Positions 1 through 10,459 are shown, counted from the stretch's first letter. The stretch is DNA of 64,000 nucleotides from Blattamonas nauphoetae (GCA_033064195.1 JARBJD010000047.1:124001-188000); one strand, 5' to 3'. Numbers and translations: made by a program. The notes: generated from the letters alone by a model not told the origin.

Positions 1-61
1 GACGAGATGAGAAAAATCGTCGTTCCTTGTTCTAAACAAAAAGTCAATTATTGTTCATAAT

Positions 62-604
62 TTGAGAAGAAATGGGTGTAAATAGATGTAACAAATCCTG
101 AAATCGATTTGGTAAAGTGAGAATAAAGCGTACGTCGAGAAAAAGGCTGTGAAATACTCACATGCTCAGAGAATCGATCCCACCTTGTTCTGTCGCTGCT
201 TTCAGGTTTGCCAGCTCATGAAGTCGCATTCTGACCTTTTCAACTGACATGCTGTACAAGTCCGGCATTTGGGACAGCGGGTTCATTTGATTCCAGAGAT
301 CGCTGAACATTTCATGCAATACTCGCTTCTCCGCTCGCGATCTCTCCGTCTCTGGGTTCGGCATCTCACAAGAATAGGGATTCAGTTTGCATTGATGTTC
401 TCGTTGCTTCATCGCTTTCTCAACTTCACGTTCAACTTTGAGGTTCACAAGTGCATCAATTTTCAGGCTTTCTGGGGTTTGCATATTGGTCATGGAGGAA
501 GTGAGGAGCGGGAACCAGCAGCAATGCGAATTGTCTGGAATGGTTCGCAATTCATCAAGGAGATTCAGAGTGTGGGTTCGATCGTTCTCCAAAATCGTCC
601 TCAA
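62..604 (-). CDS. Unknown protein, 5' end cut off by a transposon
   Basis: I do not recognise this protein. The minus-strand frame is rich in charged helical sequence. After the last Ser-Met of the long exon (about 165) the DNA reads GTGAGT, a good splice donor, and ATTTCAG follows about 60 bases on, giving a short last exon that stops near 62. No Met opens the frame on this side. If the 2.9 kb hAT-like element at 635-3582 and one 8-bp target copy are removed, the frame continues upstream without a stop to a Met at 3611, passing through residues WENEHLETYHIPL. The gene was therefore probably interrupted near its 5' end. That the start is the Met at 3611 is inference; a plus-strand SPRY exon begins just beyond it, so the two genes would be divergent and nearly overlapping. 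Confidence 0.45.
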
Positions 605-731
605 TGGAATGTGATAAGTCTCAAGATGCTCATTTAGGCATGGGCAGCGGTCGGTCCGACTGCTCGTCGACCGACCGACTGCTTTTTTTTGTGATCATGC
701 CCTTTTCACGAAACACCGAGTATTGAATCCT

Positions 732-2530
732 TTAGATTTCCATAAAAACCAAAGTATTGTCAGTAGAAGAATTGATGTGAATGTTTGAGAAGATTAAAGG
801 AACAGCGAATCGTTGTGTTTTGAATGAAAGGGGAGAATAAGTGCTGATCATTTCTTGACTCAAATGAATGGCGGAGTTGTCTTCCATCCCTCGTTTTTCA
901 CTCTCCAGAAGCTGAATAAGAAACTCCAGTGCCGCCATGTGAGTGAGCAGCTAATCAACAACTGGTGTGTTTGGGATGTGAACAACCAGAAGGTTGGGGC
1001 AGGACGAAGGAGAGATGGTGGAGAGGGAGAGGGAGATGGCTGGAGGAGAAGGAGAATGAGGAAGAGAGGAAGGCAGACTGGGTGGCGTGTTGGGTGGGGG
1101 CGGAGGGAGGACTGAGTGGCGCGGGTCGGGTGGGATGGCTTGAGCCTGCACAGAATGAAGAGCCACAGTGAGGAAACACAAACACAAAAACAGGAAACAC
1201 AATAAAGACAAGAAACAGAACCACACATCGACAAGTGCCACTGGCGCAATCGCACCCATTCTGATTGTGCGCAGTCTCTCATTCCGAAATCGATCGAATA
1301 TCGCTGCGTCTTCCTTCGGAGCTTTGTCGCCTGCGTCGCCAGTGTGTTCGAACACTCGCCTTCCCTTGTTCCGCGCTCCATCGTTCCTTCCCTTCCAACT
1401 GTCCACGCTGTGCAGGCTGTTCGGAAGATCGCACTGCAACAGCTGTGCCTGCTCTCCCTCTTCCCCCACCACGTCCTCCTCCCGACTCTGGAGACACACA
1501 GCCACTGCGTCTTTCTTCGTCTCCTGAAACACGGCTTCCCACACACACTCTGACCAGCACTTCCGAAGCCGCGGCTTGTCTGGCGAGCGGTCGGAAGGCA
1601 GGATGGAGAGAGTCGACTGCACAACTTCCTCCTTCTTCTCCTCCTTCATCTTCCGCTCCTTCTCACCCTTCCTCTCCTCTTCCCTCTTCTTCTCTTCCCC
1701 CATCCACGACACTCGGAAGAAGTTCAACGGGAGCATCCCCAACTCTCCTTTCACCTCGCCCAACATCCACCCCTCGCCCGGCCAGTCAAACGCGTAGTAG
1801 AAGTACATCTCCCCTTCTTCGAGTCCCTGTTCTTTCATGAACGCCCCTGCATACTCTTCCAACCAGTTGAGCGCTTTGACCAGGCAATGTTGGAGCAGAA
1901 CTGGCGTTTCGAGTCGGCGCAGAAACAAACTTCGTGTTTTGCATAAAGAACTTCAGAGCATGTGAAGAGAAGGTTGTTTGGTTGGAATCTTCAAAGAAAA
2001 TGGGAGTGAGCACGATGGAGAAGTTCATGATGCTCAGTTTCGTCAGCTCCCTGTTCATACTCACCTCCCCCAGAAACGAGTACATCAAGTGCATAATGTC
2101 CCTATTTTGGATCGGAAGTGTGGGAATTAGAAACTAATTCGCGTGAGTATGGCACATTGTCGACAGAACGGTCGTGAGGAAAGGGGACTGCCAAACTTGA
2201 CGGAAGGGTTGGATGAACCCGCGCAGAATTGTGTTTTAGAAGCCATTAAGAATATGCGGCTGCTGTGTGGACAAGTCCAAATCTCAGTTCCTCGGGTATT
2301 TCCTTTGTAGTTCGTCGATCGTCGCTGTTGACAGAAAGAGTTGATAAAAGACCCTCTTGCATGAATTTCAGTTGTGAATTCTGTTTTTTGATCAATAGCG
2401 ACTCTGTGTCGTTCACTGAAGTCGGGATATCCGTTTTTGAGTCTGATATCTCCTCCAACACCCAATTGTCGGAGATGAAGCTGTGGTCATTCGTGATTCC
2501 TCCAGACATTAGAAAACGGACCATCGGCAA
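732..2530 (-). CDS. RhoGAP/SH3-like gene inside the hAT element
   Basis: The frame ending near 1930 contains TKLSIMNFSIVLTPIFF, which fits the helix of RhoGAP domains that carries the N..NLA.VF.PNL pattern. Downstream, residues EGWMLGEVKGELGMLPLNFF fit the second half of an SH3 domain (W..G...G..G..P.N), followed by a Lys/Glu-rich stretch. An intron from 1226 to 951 (GTGTGG to TTAG) would join a last exon ending at 732. Further upstream frames to about 2530 have protein-like composition but I cannot place all exons. Between about 1940 and 1900 the reading frame changes and I found no convincing intron there, so this copy may be decayed. RhoGAP proteins switch off Rho-family GTPases; SH3 domains bind proline-rich partners. 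Both assignments rest on pattern only. Confidence 0.42.
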
Positions 2531-3436
2531 TCCACATCAATCGAAGCCACTTTTGGAACAGCTGCAGGTGGAACAGGGTGGAAGTCAGAGCTCATGCACG
2601 GCGTGTTGAGATTTCCGGTCACAGCTGGGAGTGACGAAGGAAAAGTTGTGAATGATATTACTTGAAGGGTAGTGGGGATGTACTGAGTGAACGCTGAGTG
2701 CAAATAGCGAGGTTTAAACGCGACGATTCAGTCGTCACGACCGATCATGAATGTTGGGAGAAGGAGAAAGTCCACAACTTGTTCTCCATCCGGTTGGAAG
2801 TTCGACATCCAAAGACATGCATCGAACGAGAGACAGGCGAATACACGGTCACGAGCGAGGAGATCGGCAGAAGGTGGCTGTTGTCAGGAGTAAGGAAGGT
2901 CTAGATCTGTGCCACGATATTAAATGAGTACTAAGCACTCAGTCTGTGCTGATTCATTCCCAAAATACACACAGTGTTCCGTTTTTCATCACCGTCGGGT
3001 GAGATAGTATGGAGATGGCTGAGATCCCTCTGTCTTCACAAAAATGATGAGAAAGAGGTTGATACGAGCTTAAAAACAATGGAAAGGCCTACTGATGTTG
3101 TGAAAATTCGTTTTCTCTTCGCATCATGCCCATTTCCGAGTTGGGCTGGATCGCGACATCTTTGGAGAATAAAATGTAGAGAAAGAGGATGGAAATGATG
3201 AAAAAGAAATAAAACACCATTTCATCATAATCTGGGTGAGTGGAAAAGGTGTGAGAACGAAGAGAAGGAGTCGGAGTCGGTCGGTCAGGCCGACTTTTTG
3301 TCCGATGTTGGGGAAGGACAGACCGACTCAGGGACTCTTGATCTACGACGTGTTGAACATTAATTTCGTTAAAAATGAGATGAAGAAAATATAGAGATGT
3401 TGTGAATCAAAAATGAGAAAAGAAGAATAATAAAGT

Positions 3437-3510
3437 GACGCTGGCGAGATTCGATCCTGGGTCCGGGGAGCAAAAAGCTTCCGTGCTACAACTCGACTAA
3501 AAGGCACTTC
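3437..3510 (-). other. tRNA-like sequence, decayed
   Basis: Read on the minus strand this stretch has an A-box-like segment (TAGTCGAGTTGTAGCACG), a possible 7-base anticodon loop with TTT in the middle, and a B-box-like ATCGAAT loop. The D stem and T stem do not pair well and the acceptor arms do not match. It is more likely a tRNA-derived pseudogene or a SINE head than a working tRNA. It lies inside the right end of the hAT-like element. Confidence 0.3.
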
Positions 3511-3639
3511 AAAAAAGTCGCCGACTCTTTTATTTTTAGGGACTGGACTCGATCATTTCAGACCGACCACTGCCCATGCCTATGCTCATTCTCCCAACTC
3601 ACAACTTCCATCCTTCTACCACCGAATCTATGCTCCTCG

Positions 3640-6600
3640 TCGATATCACACCGATCCCAATCACTTTCTCGCTGATCCTCTGTGTTTTGTCCTCCACCCG
3701 GATTCGGTGACTCGAATTAGTTCTGAACACGATAGCATTAGATGCCACAGATCCAGTAGTCTGATCATTACAGACACATTCACATCTGGAGTTATATCAG
3801 TCACAATCACGATTCTCTCATTGGGAGGTCTCTTTCATGGATGTCGCAGGCTCCATCCACAACCAAACCGGGTCACCAACAATTGAGTGAGTGCCGTGAT
3901 TCAACTATGGGCTGGCCAACGGAAACAATGACTCAAACAGACGATAGTTCTTCGCCGTCTCGATCTACAGCACCTCTTCATCCACCGCTCAATGATGAGC
4001 TGCTTCAAACAATTATTTGTCAAGTAGTTGAGAGACTCCAAGCCGTTCCAAGTCAACCTCCTTCACAACCTCTCCCGCAATCAAGTGACCTTCAGATGCT
4101 TCAGCCGGATCCGTCTCAGTTGATTCACCCACCGTCAAGTATTCAGCTTCCGCAGATCTCTAAACAGAAGAGAGATCGCCCAACAAGTCCCGATCATGCC
4201 TCTCATTGTAGTCCTTCCAGAACCACTCACCATCGAAATCAATCTCATTTCAAACGTTATAGTAGCAAGAGTCAACAATCTGCAGATTCCTCATCCTATT
4301 CATCCAGTGAATCAATATCTTCCGACACGACTGACTCAAGCTCATCATCCTCATCGAACAGCAGATCTCGACGTCGAGGAAGACGTACTGGAAAGCAAAG
4401 ATATCACAGACATCAACACTCCCGAAAGAATCGTCATAGATACAGATCTCGTCCTGGTTCGCCGGATGCTTTTTCGTTGTCGACAAAAGGAAGCTCTCAT
4501 TCACGTCGAAGGCAGGAAGAATTACGCAAGAGGAAGCTAAAGCAAATGAAACGGCATGAACCGTCATTCAAGGGTGACTGGCTCAAAACAAGTCAACCAA
4601 ATCAACATCGAGACTCGTGTTGCTCTCACACGTCTCAAATGCGAAATGTTCTCGGGATTCCACTCGATATAGCACCAAACAGTAAATCTATGACCTCTCC
4701 GGAACGTTTAGCAGATCAAGCTCTTATAGCTTCGACTCAATCCGATCTATCCAGTCTTGCCCTGATGGCGGAGGCGTACAGTCAAGTTGTGGAGGAAAGA
4801 TCACCTAATATTGTCCTGTCAACGATTACGAATGCGATGCTGTCCATCTCGGATGCGGCTACAAGCGCGCAACACGCAAGATACATGGATTCACGAAATG
4901 CGGAGAAAATTGCAGCTGTTCTTGGAATTACTCAACCGGCGACAATTGCAAACGATCTCCTGACTCCACCCAATCAACAACAAAGCACTACATATCAAAC
5001 ATTCCCAACTCAGTCGCACTTCGGTTCAAGAGCGTCTTTCTCCGGCCGAGGGGGGTCGAGCCGCCCCCCGCCCCAAACAAACGGCCACTCACAACAACGA
5101 AATCAGAAACAGCGGTACCAACAGTAGATCGACAGGATACACCGCATCGGCTTCTAAATGCGCTTCAGGATTGGGAGAAGATCGGAGGAGCTCACCGAGT
5201 TCAAGCGGGGGCATTATGGGAATGGCGGGACGAGGAGTCGTCATCAAGACTCCAGAACCTGAGCTGGGCGCCTCCTTTCCGTGGGAGCCTGGAGGAAACG
5301 GAGGCGTTCAGGGCTCTTCTGGAGGAAGAATTGAGGACTGGCGTTGTCGTGGAGGTGCCATTGCAGGAGGTGAGACTGTCACTTCACACCTTCTTAGTTC
5401 CAAAACCGGGGGGAAGATTTCGGAAGATTCTCAATGCTACTCCAGTGAACAACGAAATACGTGTGGAGCATTTCAAAATGGAGACGATCGAGACGGCAAT
5501 TCAATTCGTACAGGGAGGGGAGTGGTTGACTACTTTGGATATCCACAATGCGTACCAGCACATCCTCGTACCACAGCATCTTCGGAAATATCTATGCTTT
5601 CAATTCGAAAACAGACACTTCCAATTTGTTGGGATGCCTTTTGGTTTGGCCACCGCTCCACGAACCTTCACAAAAATCATGAAGGTCGCGGTGAAGTCCA
5701 TGAGGGAAGAACTGCAAATACCAGTGTTATTTTACTTGGACGACATTCTCCTACTCTCTCAGACAAAGGAGGAGGCAGAGTTGAAAACGAAGCTTGCAAT
5801 GTCAATTTTGGAAAGACTGGGCTTCGAACTGGCCCTCAACAAATGTCAAACCAGCCCAAGTCAGACAATCGAGTATCTTGGATGGATCATCGATTCAAGC
5901 ACACAGTCGATCATGATCACTCCTTCCCGCCAAACAAAGCTCATAAACAGTCTTCGCCACGCCAAGGCGCTGGCATTAAGTCGACAGGCGATCCCTGTGC
6001 GGGAGCTTGCCAGGTTGGTGGGACAACTCAATTTCCTACGTGCGTCCATTCCGTCGGCGAGCCTCTTTCTTCAGAGATTGAACCAGTACAAGGACGAAGC
6101 AGTTCGAAGAGGAGGGTGGACATCTACAGTGCGTCTCTCTCCTGTCCTGATGGGCGAGCTCACCTTCTGGACAACCAATATCATGTCGAACCATCCAAAA
6201 TCGTTCAAGCTTCTCACACCTCAAGCCTCCCTCATTACAGATGCCAGTCCAACTGGCTGGGGGTGTGTCCTCCAGATCGGAGAGGAACACACGAATCTAC
6301 ACGGTGTCTGGACAGAATCTCAAGCCCAGGAGTCTTCCAACTGGAAGGAAACAGCGGCAGTTCGTTTTGCAGTCCTCAGAGCCGCTCCACTGTTGAAGAA
6401 GAAGCAGATTACATCTATTCGAGTACGGAGCGACAACACATCAGCAGTGAACAATCTGAAGAAGCAAAGAGCGGGGAAGTCACTGTGTCGCATCACTCGT
6501 CAAACACTCAAGTCGATCGAAAAGTCTGGGCTGATTCTCACGACGATTCAACACATTCCGGGGAAGGACAACTCAACAGCAGACTCACTCTCTCGCATGC

Positions 6601-9138
6601 ACCCTCACGCGGAGTACCAACTGACACCCGAAGCAATGAACCAGCTCCGCATGCAATGGAACTTCGATCTGCAGATAGATCTCTTCGCAACAAAGCAGAA
6701 CAGTCAACGCGAAACATTCTTCTCGCTGTTCGAGGAGGTCGACGCAGCTGGCGTGGACGCACTCAGCGTATGTTGGTCAGGGATGATTCATCCCCTCATC
6801 CATCCCCCAATTCTGATCATACCACAAGTGCTACAGAAACTTCAGATGGAGACTGTTCGGGAGGGCGTTCTCATAACCCCGAACTGGGACAACCAGACTT
6901 GGTCTTCGACTCTTGCCCGGCTTCAGAGGGATTCAATCATCCTCGGCCCGTACGAACAGATGACAAAGCTTCCAAACAATTCGAAGGAAGTATGCCTGCC
7001 TCCCGGAACGGTGAGAGCTTCGTTGGTGGGAAGAACAATGAGGGACAACGATTCTTCCGTGAACTGTGTGCAATTGGACATGTTGACGAGAGGGTAAGAA
7101 ATTGGGAAGAGAGAAGATACAAGAACAAGGGACCGTGGATGAGAGCATGGACATTATTCAGCCTCTTCTGCCAGGAGCACAAGTATACCGCGTCCTACAT
7201 CATCGAGTCATCAAAAGAGATCGAGCAAATCCTGTGCGCCTTCGTTGCTGATCTTTCACGGCAATTCCCTTCTCCAAATCAGACACCCCACACAGCTGTG
7301 GTGAAAGTGGTTAACTCGCTCGGCCTGTTCCATCCTTCGCTCCACTACCAACACTCTCACGTTGCTTCGTTCAGGAAACTACTCTCAAAACATCATCCTG
7401 TGCACAAATCAAAACGGAAATATGGAGTGATGTGGAATATCGATCTACTCCTCAGTTGGGCTCGTGATACTGAAGAAGAAGCACTGACGAATAAACAACT
7501 CCATCAAATGAGGACTTTCGCGCTTGTTCTCGCCTCATGTTGTTGCAGAAGGGAAGAAATCGTTCATCTTCAGTGGAAGAATGTTGAATTTGTATTCAAG
7601 TCACCACATATACCAGAGGCCTTTGCAGCAATCACATTTAAACCCAAGCAAGCTCAGGATCAGGAAGACATTCGATTCATCCGTGATGAGGGACACCCAT
7701 CCTATTCTCCCTTCGTGGCTCTCCAGAGACACAAGACTAATGTCGAGGAGGCTGCTCGACAGTTCGATCCCACAGCGATCAACCCGCCATCGAGAGTGTG
7801 GATGAACTTCTCTGACGGATCGCCACTAAAAATGACAACGATCGCTGCATCTCTGAAAGCCATTCTCTCAACAATTGGCGTCCCGGACATCTATGGTCCG
7901 TATACCATAAAACATGCTGCTGTGAGCTACCTCAGAAGAGTAGCTCACATTCCACTGGAGGTGGTTAACGGGTATATTGGTTGGTCGCAAAAATCGTCCG
8001 TAGCAGACGATTACTATTCTTCACCGGTCCTGATCGGGGGATCGGATCACGAATTGGCTCACAGTTGGTGGCAGCCTCTTCGAGGTCACGGCCTCACAAA
8101 TGAAGGAAAGAACAAGTTATAGAAGCACTGGTTCCAGATGATACTTTCTTTCTTCTCATTGTTCTTTCTACGTCTCTTTCTTTCTATCTCAGTTTCACCT
8201 CTATTATTTTAGTTCCCTTTCAAATCTCAATTGTTGGTGACCCGGTTTGGTTGTGGATGGAGCCTGCGACATCCTTTTACAACAAACCGGGCTCATCAAC
8301 AATGAGTCCTGACACACAACTGGTTTCGCCGCCGTGTCAGGTTGCGTATTGTGGTCAACCCACACTATCAATGGCTAGTTTTTTCACTTCACTCGTCGAT
8401 TTCGACCATTCGCCCAGTTTTTGTTCCCTGTTAGGGATTTCTGGGTAAAAGCCAAATGGCACAAACTTTTTTTTTTTTTTCATCAACAGCCCAATCGAGG
8501 CAGAACTGTCATCGTGAACATTACGTTCCTTTGATGGGATTGTAACAAACAGATAAAACTTACTTTCTGTTTGGTCATTTTGACCGTGGCCAGCCCATAG
8601 TTGAATCACGGCACTCACTCAATTGTTGATGAGCCCGGTTTGTTGTAAAATCATCTCGTATCATCATCAGTTCTGTCAGGTGGATGCTTTTATATCGGTT
8701 TGATGGATTACTCATCTCCAATTCCTCAAATTGATGAAAAGCTTGGTGTTCATGTCAAAAGTCTGTGTTTCTGTCTTCTCATCTTCTCAGACTCTGTTGG
8801 TCTCTCACAGCACGGGTTTCTCCACTTCAACACTCCATCAGAGACTTCATCTGAAGATTGCACTCCTCTTCTGAAAGAAGGACATTGTGTTCGAATGGAA
8901 CTTGATCTTGACTCAACACCTCGAACACTGCAATTCTTTGTGAATGGCAAGGCTGGAAAGGTTTACATGTCAGGAATCCCTTCATCAGTGCGAATTGGAG
9001 TCTGGTTCTCTCTTCATTCATTTCTTCACTTTTCAGTTTTCTGTCGTCGAACAAGAAACATCATTCCGAATTGACAACATTTCTCGTCTCTCCCGACCAA
9101 CACCAATCTCAGAGAGGACAAGAGGAAAGAAATGGTGA
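3640..9138 (+). CDS. SPRY-domain gene with a DIRS element in intron 1
   Basis: Exon 1 ends at 3827 and carries the family block DPLCFVLHPDSVTRI and the strand TFTSGVISVTITILSL. Exon 2 runs 8680-8999 (320 bases, as in three sister genes) and holds GLMD, IFSDSVGLSQHG, VRMELDLDSTPRTLQFFVNG and SGIPSSVRIG. Exon 3 runs 9037-9138 (102 bases, as in most sisters) and ends KKW-stop. Intron 1 is now 4.85 kb, but without the retroelement it would be 36 bases, the normal size in this family. All exon frames are open, so the protein could still be made if the large intron is spliced. The 5' start is not clear; homology begins near 3640. The role is unknown; SPRY domains bind protein partners. Confidence 0.6.
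3839..3917. repeat. Left inverted terminal repeat of the DIRS element
   Basis: Positions 3871-3917 match the reverse complement of 8587-8632 with very few changes. The outermost 49 bases (3839-3887) are exactly complementary to 8226-8274 in the internal region. Confidence 0.85.
3841..5127 (+). CDS. Gag-like protein of the DIRS element
   Basis: Open frame of 428 residues at the 5' side of the element. The middle is Ser/Arg-rich with long Ser runs and basic clusters, the last part is Gly/Gln-rich. There is no zinc knuckle that I can see. Its place ahead of the reverse transcriptase and its basic, low-complexity make-up fit the first frame of DIRS elements. The Met used here lies in the terminal repeat, so translation may begin further in. 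Confidence 0.6.
   Translation: MSQAPSTTKPGHQQLSECRDSTMGWPTETMTQTDDSSSPSRSTAPLHPPLNDELLQTIICQVVERLQAVPSQPPSQPLPQSSDLQMLQPDPSQLIHPPSSIQLPQISKQKRDRPTSPDHASHCSPSRTTHHRNQSHFKRYSSKSQQSADSSSYSSSESISSDTTDSSSSSSSNSRSRRRGRRTGKQRYHRHQHSRKNRHRYRSRPGSPDAFSLSTKGSSHSRRRQEELRKRKLKQMKRHEPSFKGDWLKTSQPNQHRDSCCSHTSQMRNVLGIPLDIAPNSKSMTSPERLADQALIASTQSDLSSLALMAEAYSQVVEERSPNIVLSTITNAMLSISDAATSAQHARYMDSRNAEKIAAVLGITQPATIANDLLTPPNQQQSTTYQTFPTQSHFGSRASFSGRGGSSRPPPQTNGHSQQRNQKQRYQQ
5331..7097 (+). CDS. Reverse transcriptase and RNase H of the DIRS element
   Basis: Residues 1-230 show reverse transcriptase blocks: FLVPKPGGRFRKILNATPVN, LTTLDIHNAYQHI, FGLATAPRTF and the catalytic FYLDDILLL. Residues 300-420 form an RNase H of the DIRS/Ty3 kind, with LITDASPTGWG, the WKETAAVRFA helix and VRSDNTSAV. 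The frame overlaps the recombinase frame in another register, as is normal for DIRS elements. Confidence 0.85.
   Translation: MRTGVVVEVPLQEVRLSLHTFLVPKPGGRFRKILNATPVNNEIRVEHFKMETIETAIQFVQGGEWLTTLDIHNAYQHILVPQHLRKYLCFQFENRHFQFVGMPFGLATAPRTFTKIMKVAVKSMREELQIPVLFYLDDILLLSQTKEEAELKTKLAMSILERLGFELALNKCQTSPSQTIEYLGWIIDSSTQSIMITPSRQTKLINSLRHAKALALSRQAIPVRELARLVGQLNFLRASIPSASLFLQRLNQYKDEAVRRGGWTSTVRLSPVLMGELTFWTTNIMSNHPKSFKLLTPQASLITDASPTGWGCVLQIGEEHTNLHGVWTESQAQESSNWKETAAVRFAVLRAAPLLKKKQITSIRVRSDNTSAVNNLKKQRAGKSLCRITRQTLKSIEKSGLILTTIQHIPGKDNSTADSLSRMHPHAEYQLTPEAMNQLRMQWNFDLQIDLFATKQNSQRETFFSLFEEVDAAGVDALSVCWSGMIHPLIHPPILIIPQVLQKLQMETVREGVLITPNWDNQTWSSTLARLQRDSIILGPYEQMTKLPNNSKEVCLPPGTVRASLVGRTMRDNDSSVNCVQLDMLTRG
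6950..8122 (+). CDS. Tyrosine recombinase of the DIRS element
   Basis: The last 390 or so residues of an open frame running 5171-8122 make up a lambda-integrase-type recombinase: an N-terminal helical part, then SCCCRREEIVHLQW with the first catalytic Arg, an HAAVSYLRR motif near the C-terminus, and a final WSQKSSVADDYY with the nucleophile Tyr. The 5' part of the same frame overlaps the RT/RNase H frame and need not be protein-coding. This enzyme integrates the circular DNA copy, which is why DIRS elements lack long target duplications. Confidence 0.8.
   Translation, partial: VRTDDKASKQFEGSMPASRNGESFVGGKNNEGQRFFRELCAIGHVDERVRNWEERRYKNKGPWMRAWTLFSLFCQEHKYTASYIIESSKEIEQILCAFVADLSRQFPSPNQTPHTAVVKVVNSLGLFHPSLHYQHSHVASFRKLLSKHHPVHKSKRKYGVMWNIDLLLSWARDTEEEALTNKQLHQMRTFALVLASCCCRREEIVHLQWKNVEFVFKSPHIPEAFAAITFKPKQAQDQEDIRFIRDEGHPSYSPFVALQRHKTNVEEAARQFDPTAINPPSRVWMNFSDGSPLKMTTIAASLKAILSTIGVPDIYGPYTIKHAAVSYLRRVAHIPLEVVNGYIGWSQKSSVADDYYSSPVLIGGSDHELAHSWWQPLRGHGLTNEGKNKL
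8226..8303. repeat. Internal complementary region of the DIRS element
   Basis: 8226-8274 is the exact complement of the left end (3839-3887) and 8275-8303 is the exact complement of the right end (8622-8650). The junction at 8274/8275 marks where the two ends meet in the circular intermediate known for DIRS-1. This is the best single diagnostic feature of the family here. Confidence 0.88.
8587..8650. repeat. Right inverted terminal repeat of the DIRS element
   Basis: 8587-8632 matches the left repeat in inverse orientation; the outermost 29 bases (8622-8650) are represented again, complemented, at 8275-8303. Confidence 0.85.
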
Positions 9139-9223
9139 TTGCGTTCCCCCTCATCATCATCTTCTCTCATTCTCACCCCCACTTTCTTTCGATATGCTTT
9201 CTTTTTTGTTTGGAAGACAGATT

Positions 9224-10290
9224 TCAAACAAGTCTCTGAGGGTTCGTGCCCAAAATATTCGTAATTTTGAATGCATAAACCCTAACACAGCTTCCGTTTG
9301 GTGAAGAATTGTGACACAATTGTCTTTGTTCGATCAGGTCGAGACATCCTTCACATTCCAATGTCTCCAGCAATCTTTTCCCACTTTTTGCAGTTTCTGT
9401 TTCGTTGGTCTTCCATTTGACGAAATTGTTCGACATTATCCAGAATATGAACTGATGTTTTGAATCGTCTTCGACATCGGTGAGCAGCGATTGATAGAGC
9501 ATTGGGATGCGAGAAGAACAAACAAAATCCAGTGTTGGTTGGTGGAATGAACTGATTTCGAAGATGTTGGAGAAGAGATACACAGTTGCCTTGTATTGCA
9601 TGAAGAATGAGAGGAGCAAAGAATTGCGTGTGATCTGGACGAGAGATGGTTCGATTGGAATCAATACTTCGTGTAGGACGATATCAGAAACATATTGAGA
9701 GTTGGTGTGGGAAAGGGCGGAGATGGATTGTGTGTTGGTGGTGGAGGGGAGCAGAATGCAATTGCGGAATATGCTGATTATGTTGTCCATGATGCTCTTA
9801 TCCATAATCACAGAGAGATCTCTCAGACGAGGTGTGGAAAGGATTCTGGGAATGAGTTGGGATGAGACGAGGACAAGGCGGTTAGTTAATCCAGTGTGAT
9901 TGAGAAATGGAGGAAGGAGGGCGAGAGTATCCCGGAATATCGAGAGATGGGAGGAAGACAAGAGCACAATGATCGAATTTACAAACACTGTCGTGGAGTT
10001 TGTGGTATCTTGTTCAATCGTATTCAAGAAAGAGTCAACAAAGTTTTCACGAAAGAGATTCCGATTCATCGATGAAAGAAACATCGAAACTTTCTGAACA
10101 TGTTCCTCATCAAATTGGAAGTTATCTTTGACCATTGTAACAAGAGATTTAAAAGTATGTGCAACAGAATCAACGGTGAAAGGATCGTTCCGATTCCACT
10201 CCAGGAAAGGAGAGTATTCAACATCTATAAGTTGATAATGATGAGGAAATGAGATATACTGTCTGTGAAGGTCATTCTTAGATCCTTCGA
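9224..10290 (-). CDS. Helical lineage-specific family, copy A
   Basis: A long open frame of mostly helical sequence. The clear block starts SPFLEWNRNDPFTVDSVAH (about 10,210) and runs in frame through a Met at 10,135 to a TGA at 9224. It matches the gene at 11,270-12,418 along its whole length, for example VLHEVLIPIEPSLVQI and HQPTLDFVCSS. The first-exon equivalent of the sister gene is not intact here: an in-frame TAA lies near 10,300, so the start is either the Met at 10,135 or lies in an exon I cannot see. The family resembles alpha-helical repeat proteins that I recall as very numerous in oxymonads; function unknown. Confidence 0.6.
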
Positions 10291-10459
10291 TTTCTTTTTA
10301 TGATGACGATTCCTCACCGAACACTGTGATGGGAAGATCAATACTGTGACTGAAGTTTGGTGCAGGTGATCTTTCATGTGTTGTGAAAAAAAATTCATCA
10401 AAAAACTTGGTTGACATGATATTAATGAAGAACATCGAGTGAAATGTGGGTTGTGAGGC

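Larger units (their letters stand above)
635..3582. mobile_element. hAT-like DNA transposon (2,948 bp) with 8-bp target duplication
   Basis: The two ends are inverted copies: TAGGCATGGGCAG at 635 and its complement ending at 3582. The match continues as GGTCGGTC for about 24 bases with few mismatches. The element is flanked by the exact direct repeat TGCTCATT at 627-634 and 3583-3590. An 8-bp target duplication with TAGG-type ends is the mark of the hAT superfamily. No hAT transposase was recognised inside; the interior instead holds a minus-strand RhoGAP/SH3-like gene, GGTCGGT-rich patches near both ends, and a tRNA-like stretch near the right end. It is most simply a non-autonomous hAT that carries captured host sequence, but an unrecognised, diverged transposase is not excluded. 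Confidence 0.75.
3839..8650 (+). mobile_element. DIRS-type tyrosine-recombinase retroelement, looks whole
   Basis: A 4.8 kb element with the parts of the DIRS group: a Gag-like frame, an overlapping reverse transcriptase/RNase H frame, a tyrosine recombinase frame, inverted terminal repeats, and an internal complementary region whose two halves are complementary to the two outer ends. The TCAT tetranucleotide borders it on both sides (3835-3838 and 8651-8654). Terminal and internal copies are almost identical, so the insertion looks young. It sits in an intron of a SPRY gene in the same orientation. Confidence 0.85.

Noticed and set aside
3437-3510. Functional tRNA gene
   Set aside because: Box-like sequences are present but D, T and acceptor stems do not pair.
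3590-3720. Minus-strand coding extension beyond the Met at 3611
   Set aside because: The frame is open but the plus strand here encodes a recognisable SPRY block, so the extension is probably a shadow.
5171-6950. 5' part of the long frame that holds the recombinase
   Set aside because: It overlaps the clear reverse transcriptase/RNase H frame in another register and shows no motifs of its own; only the 3' part is called.
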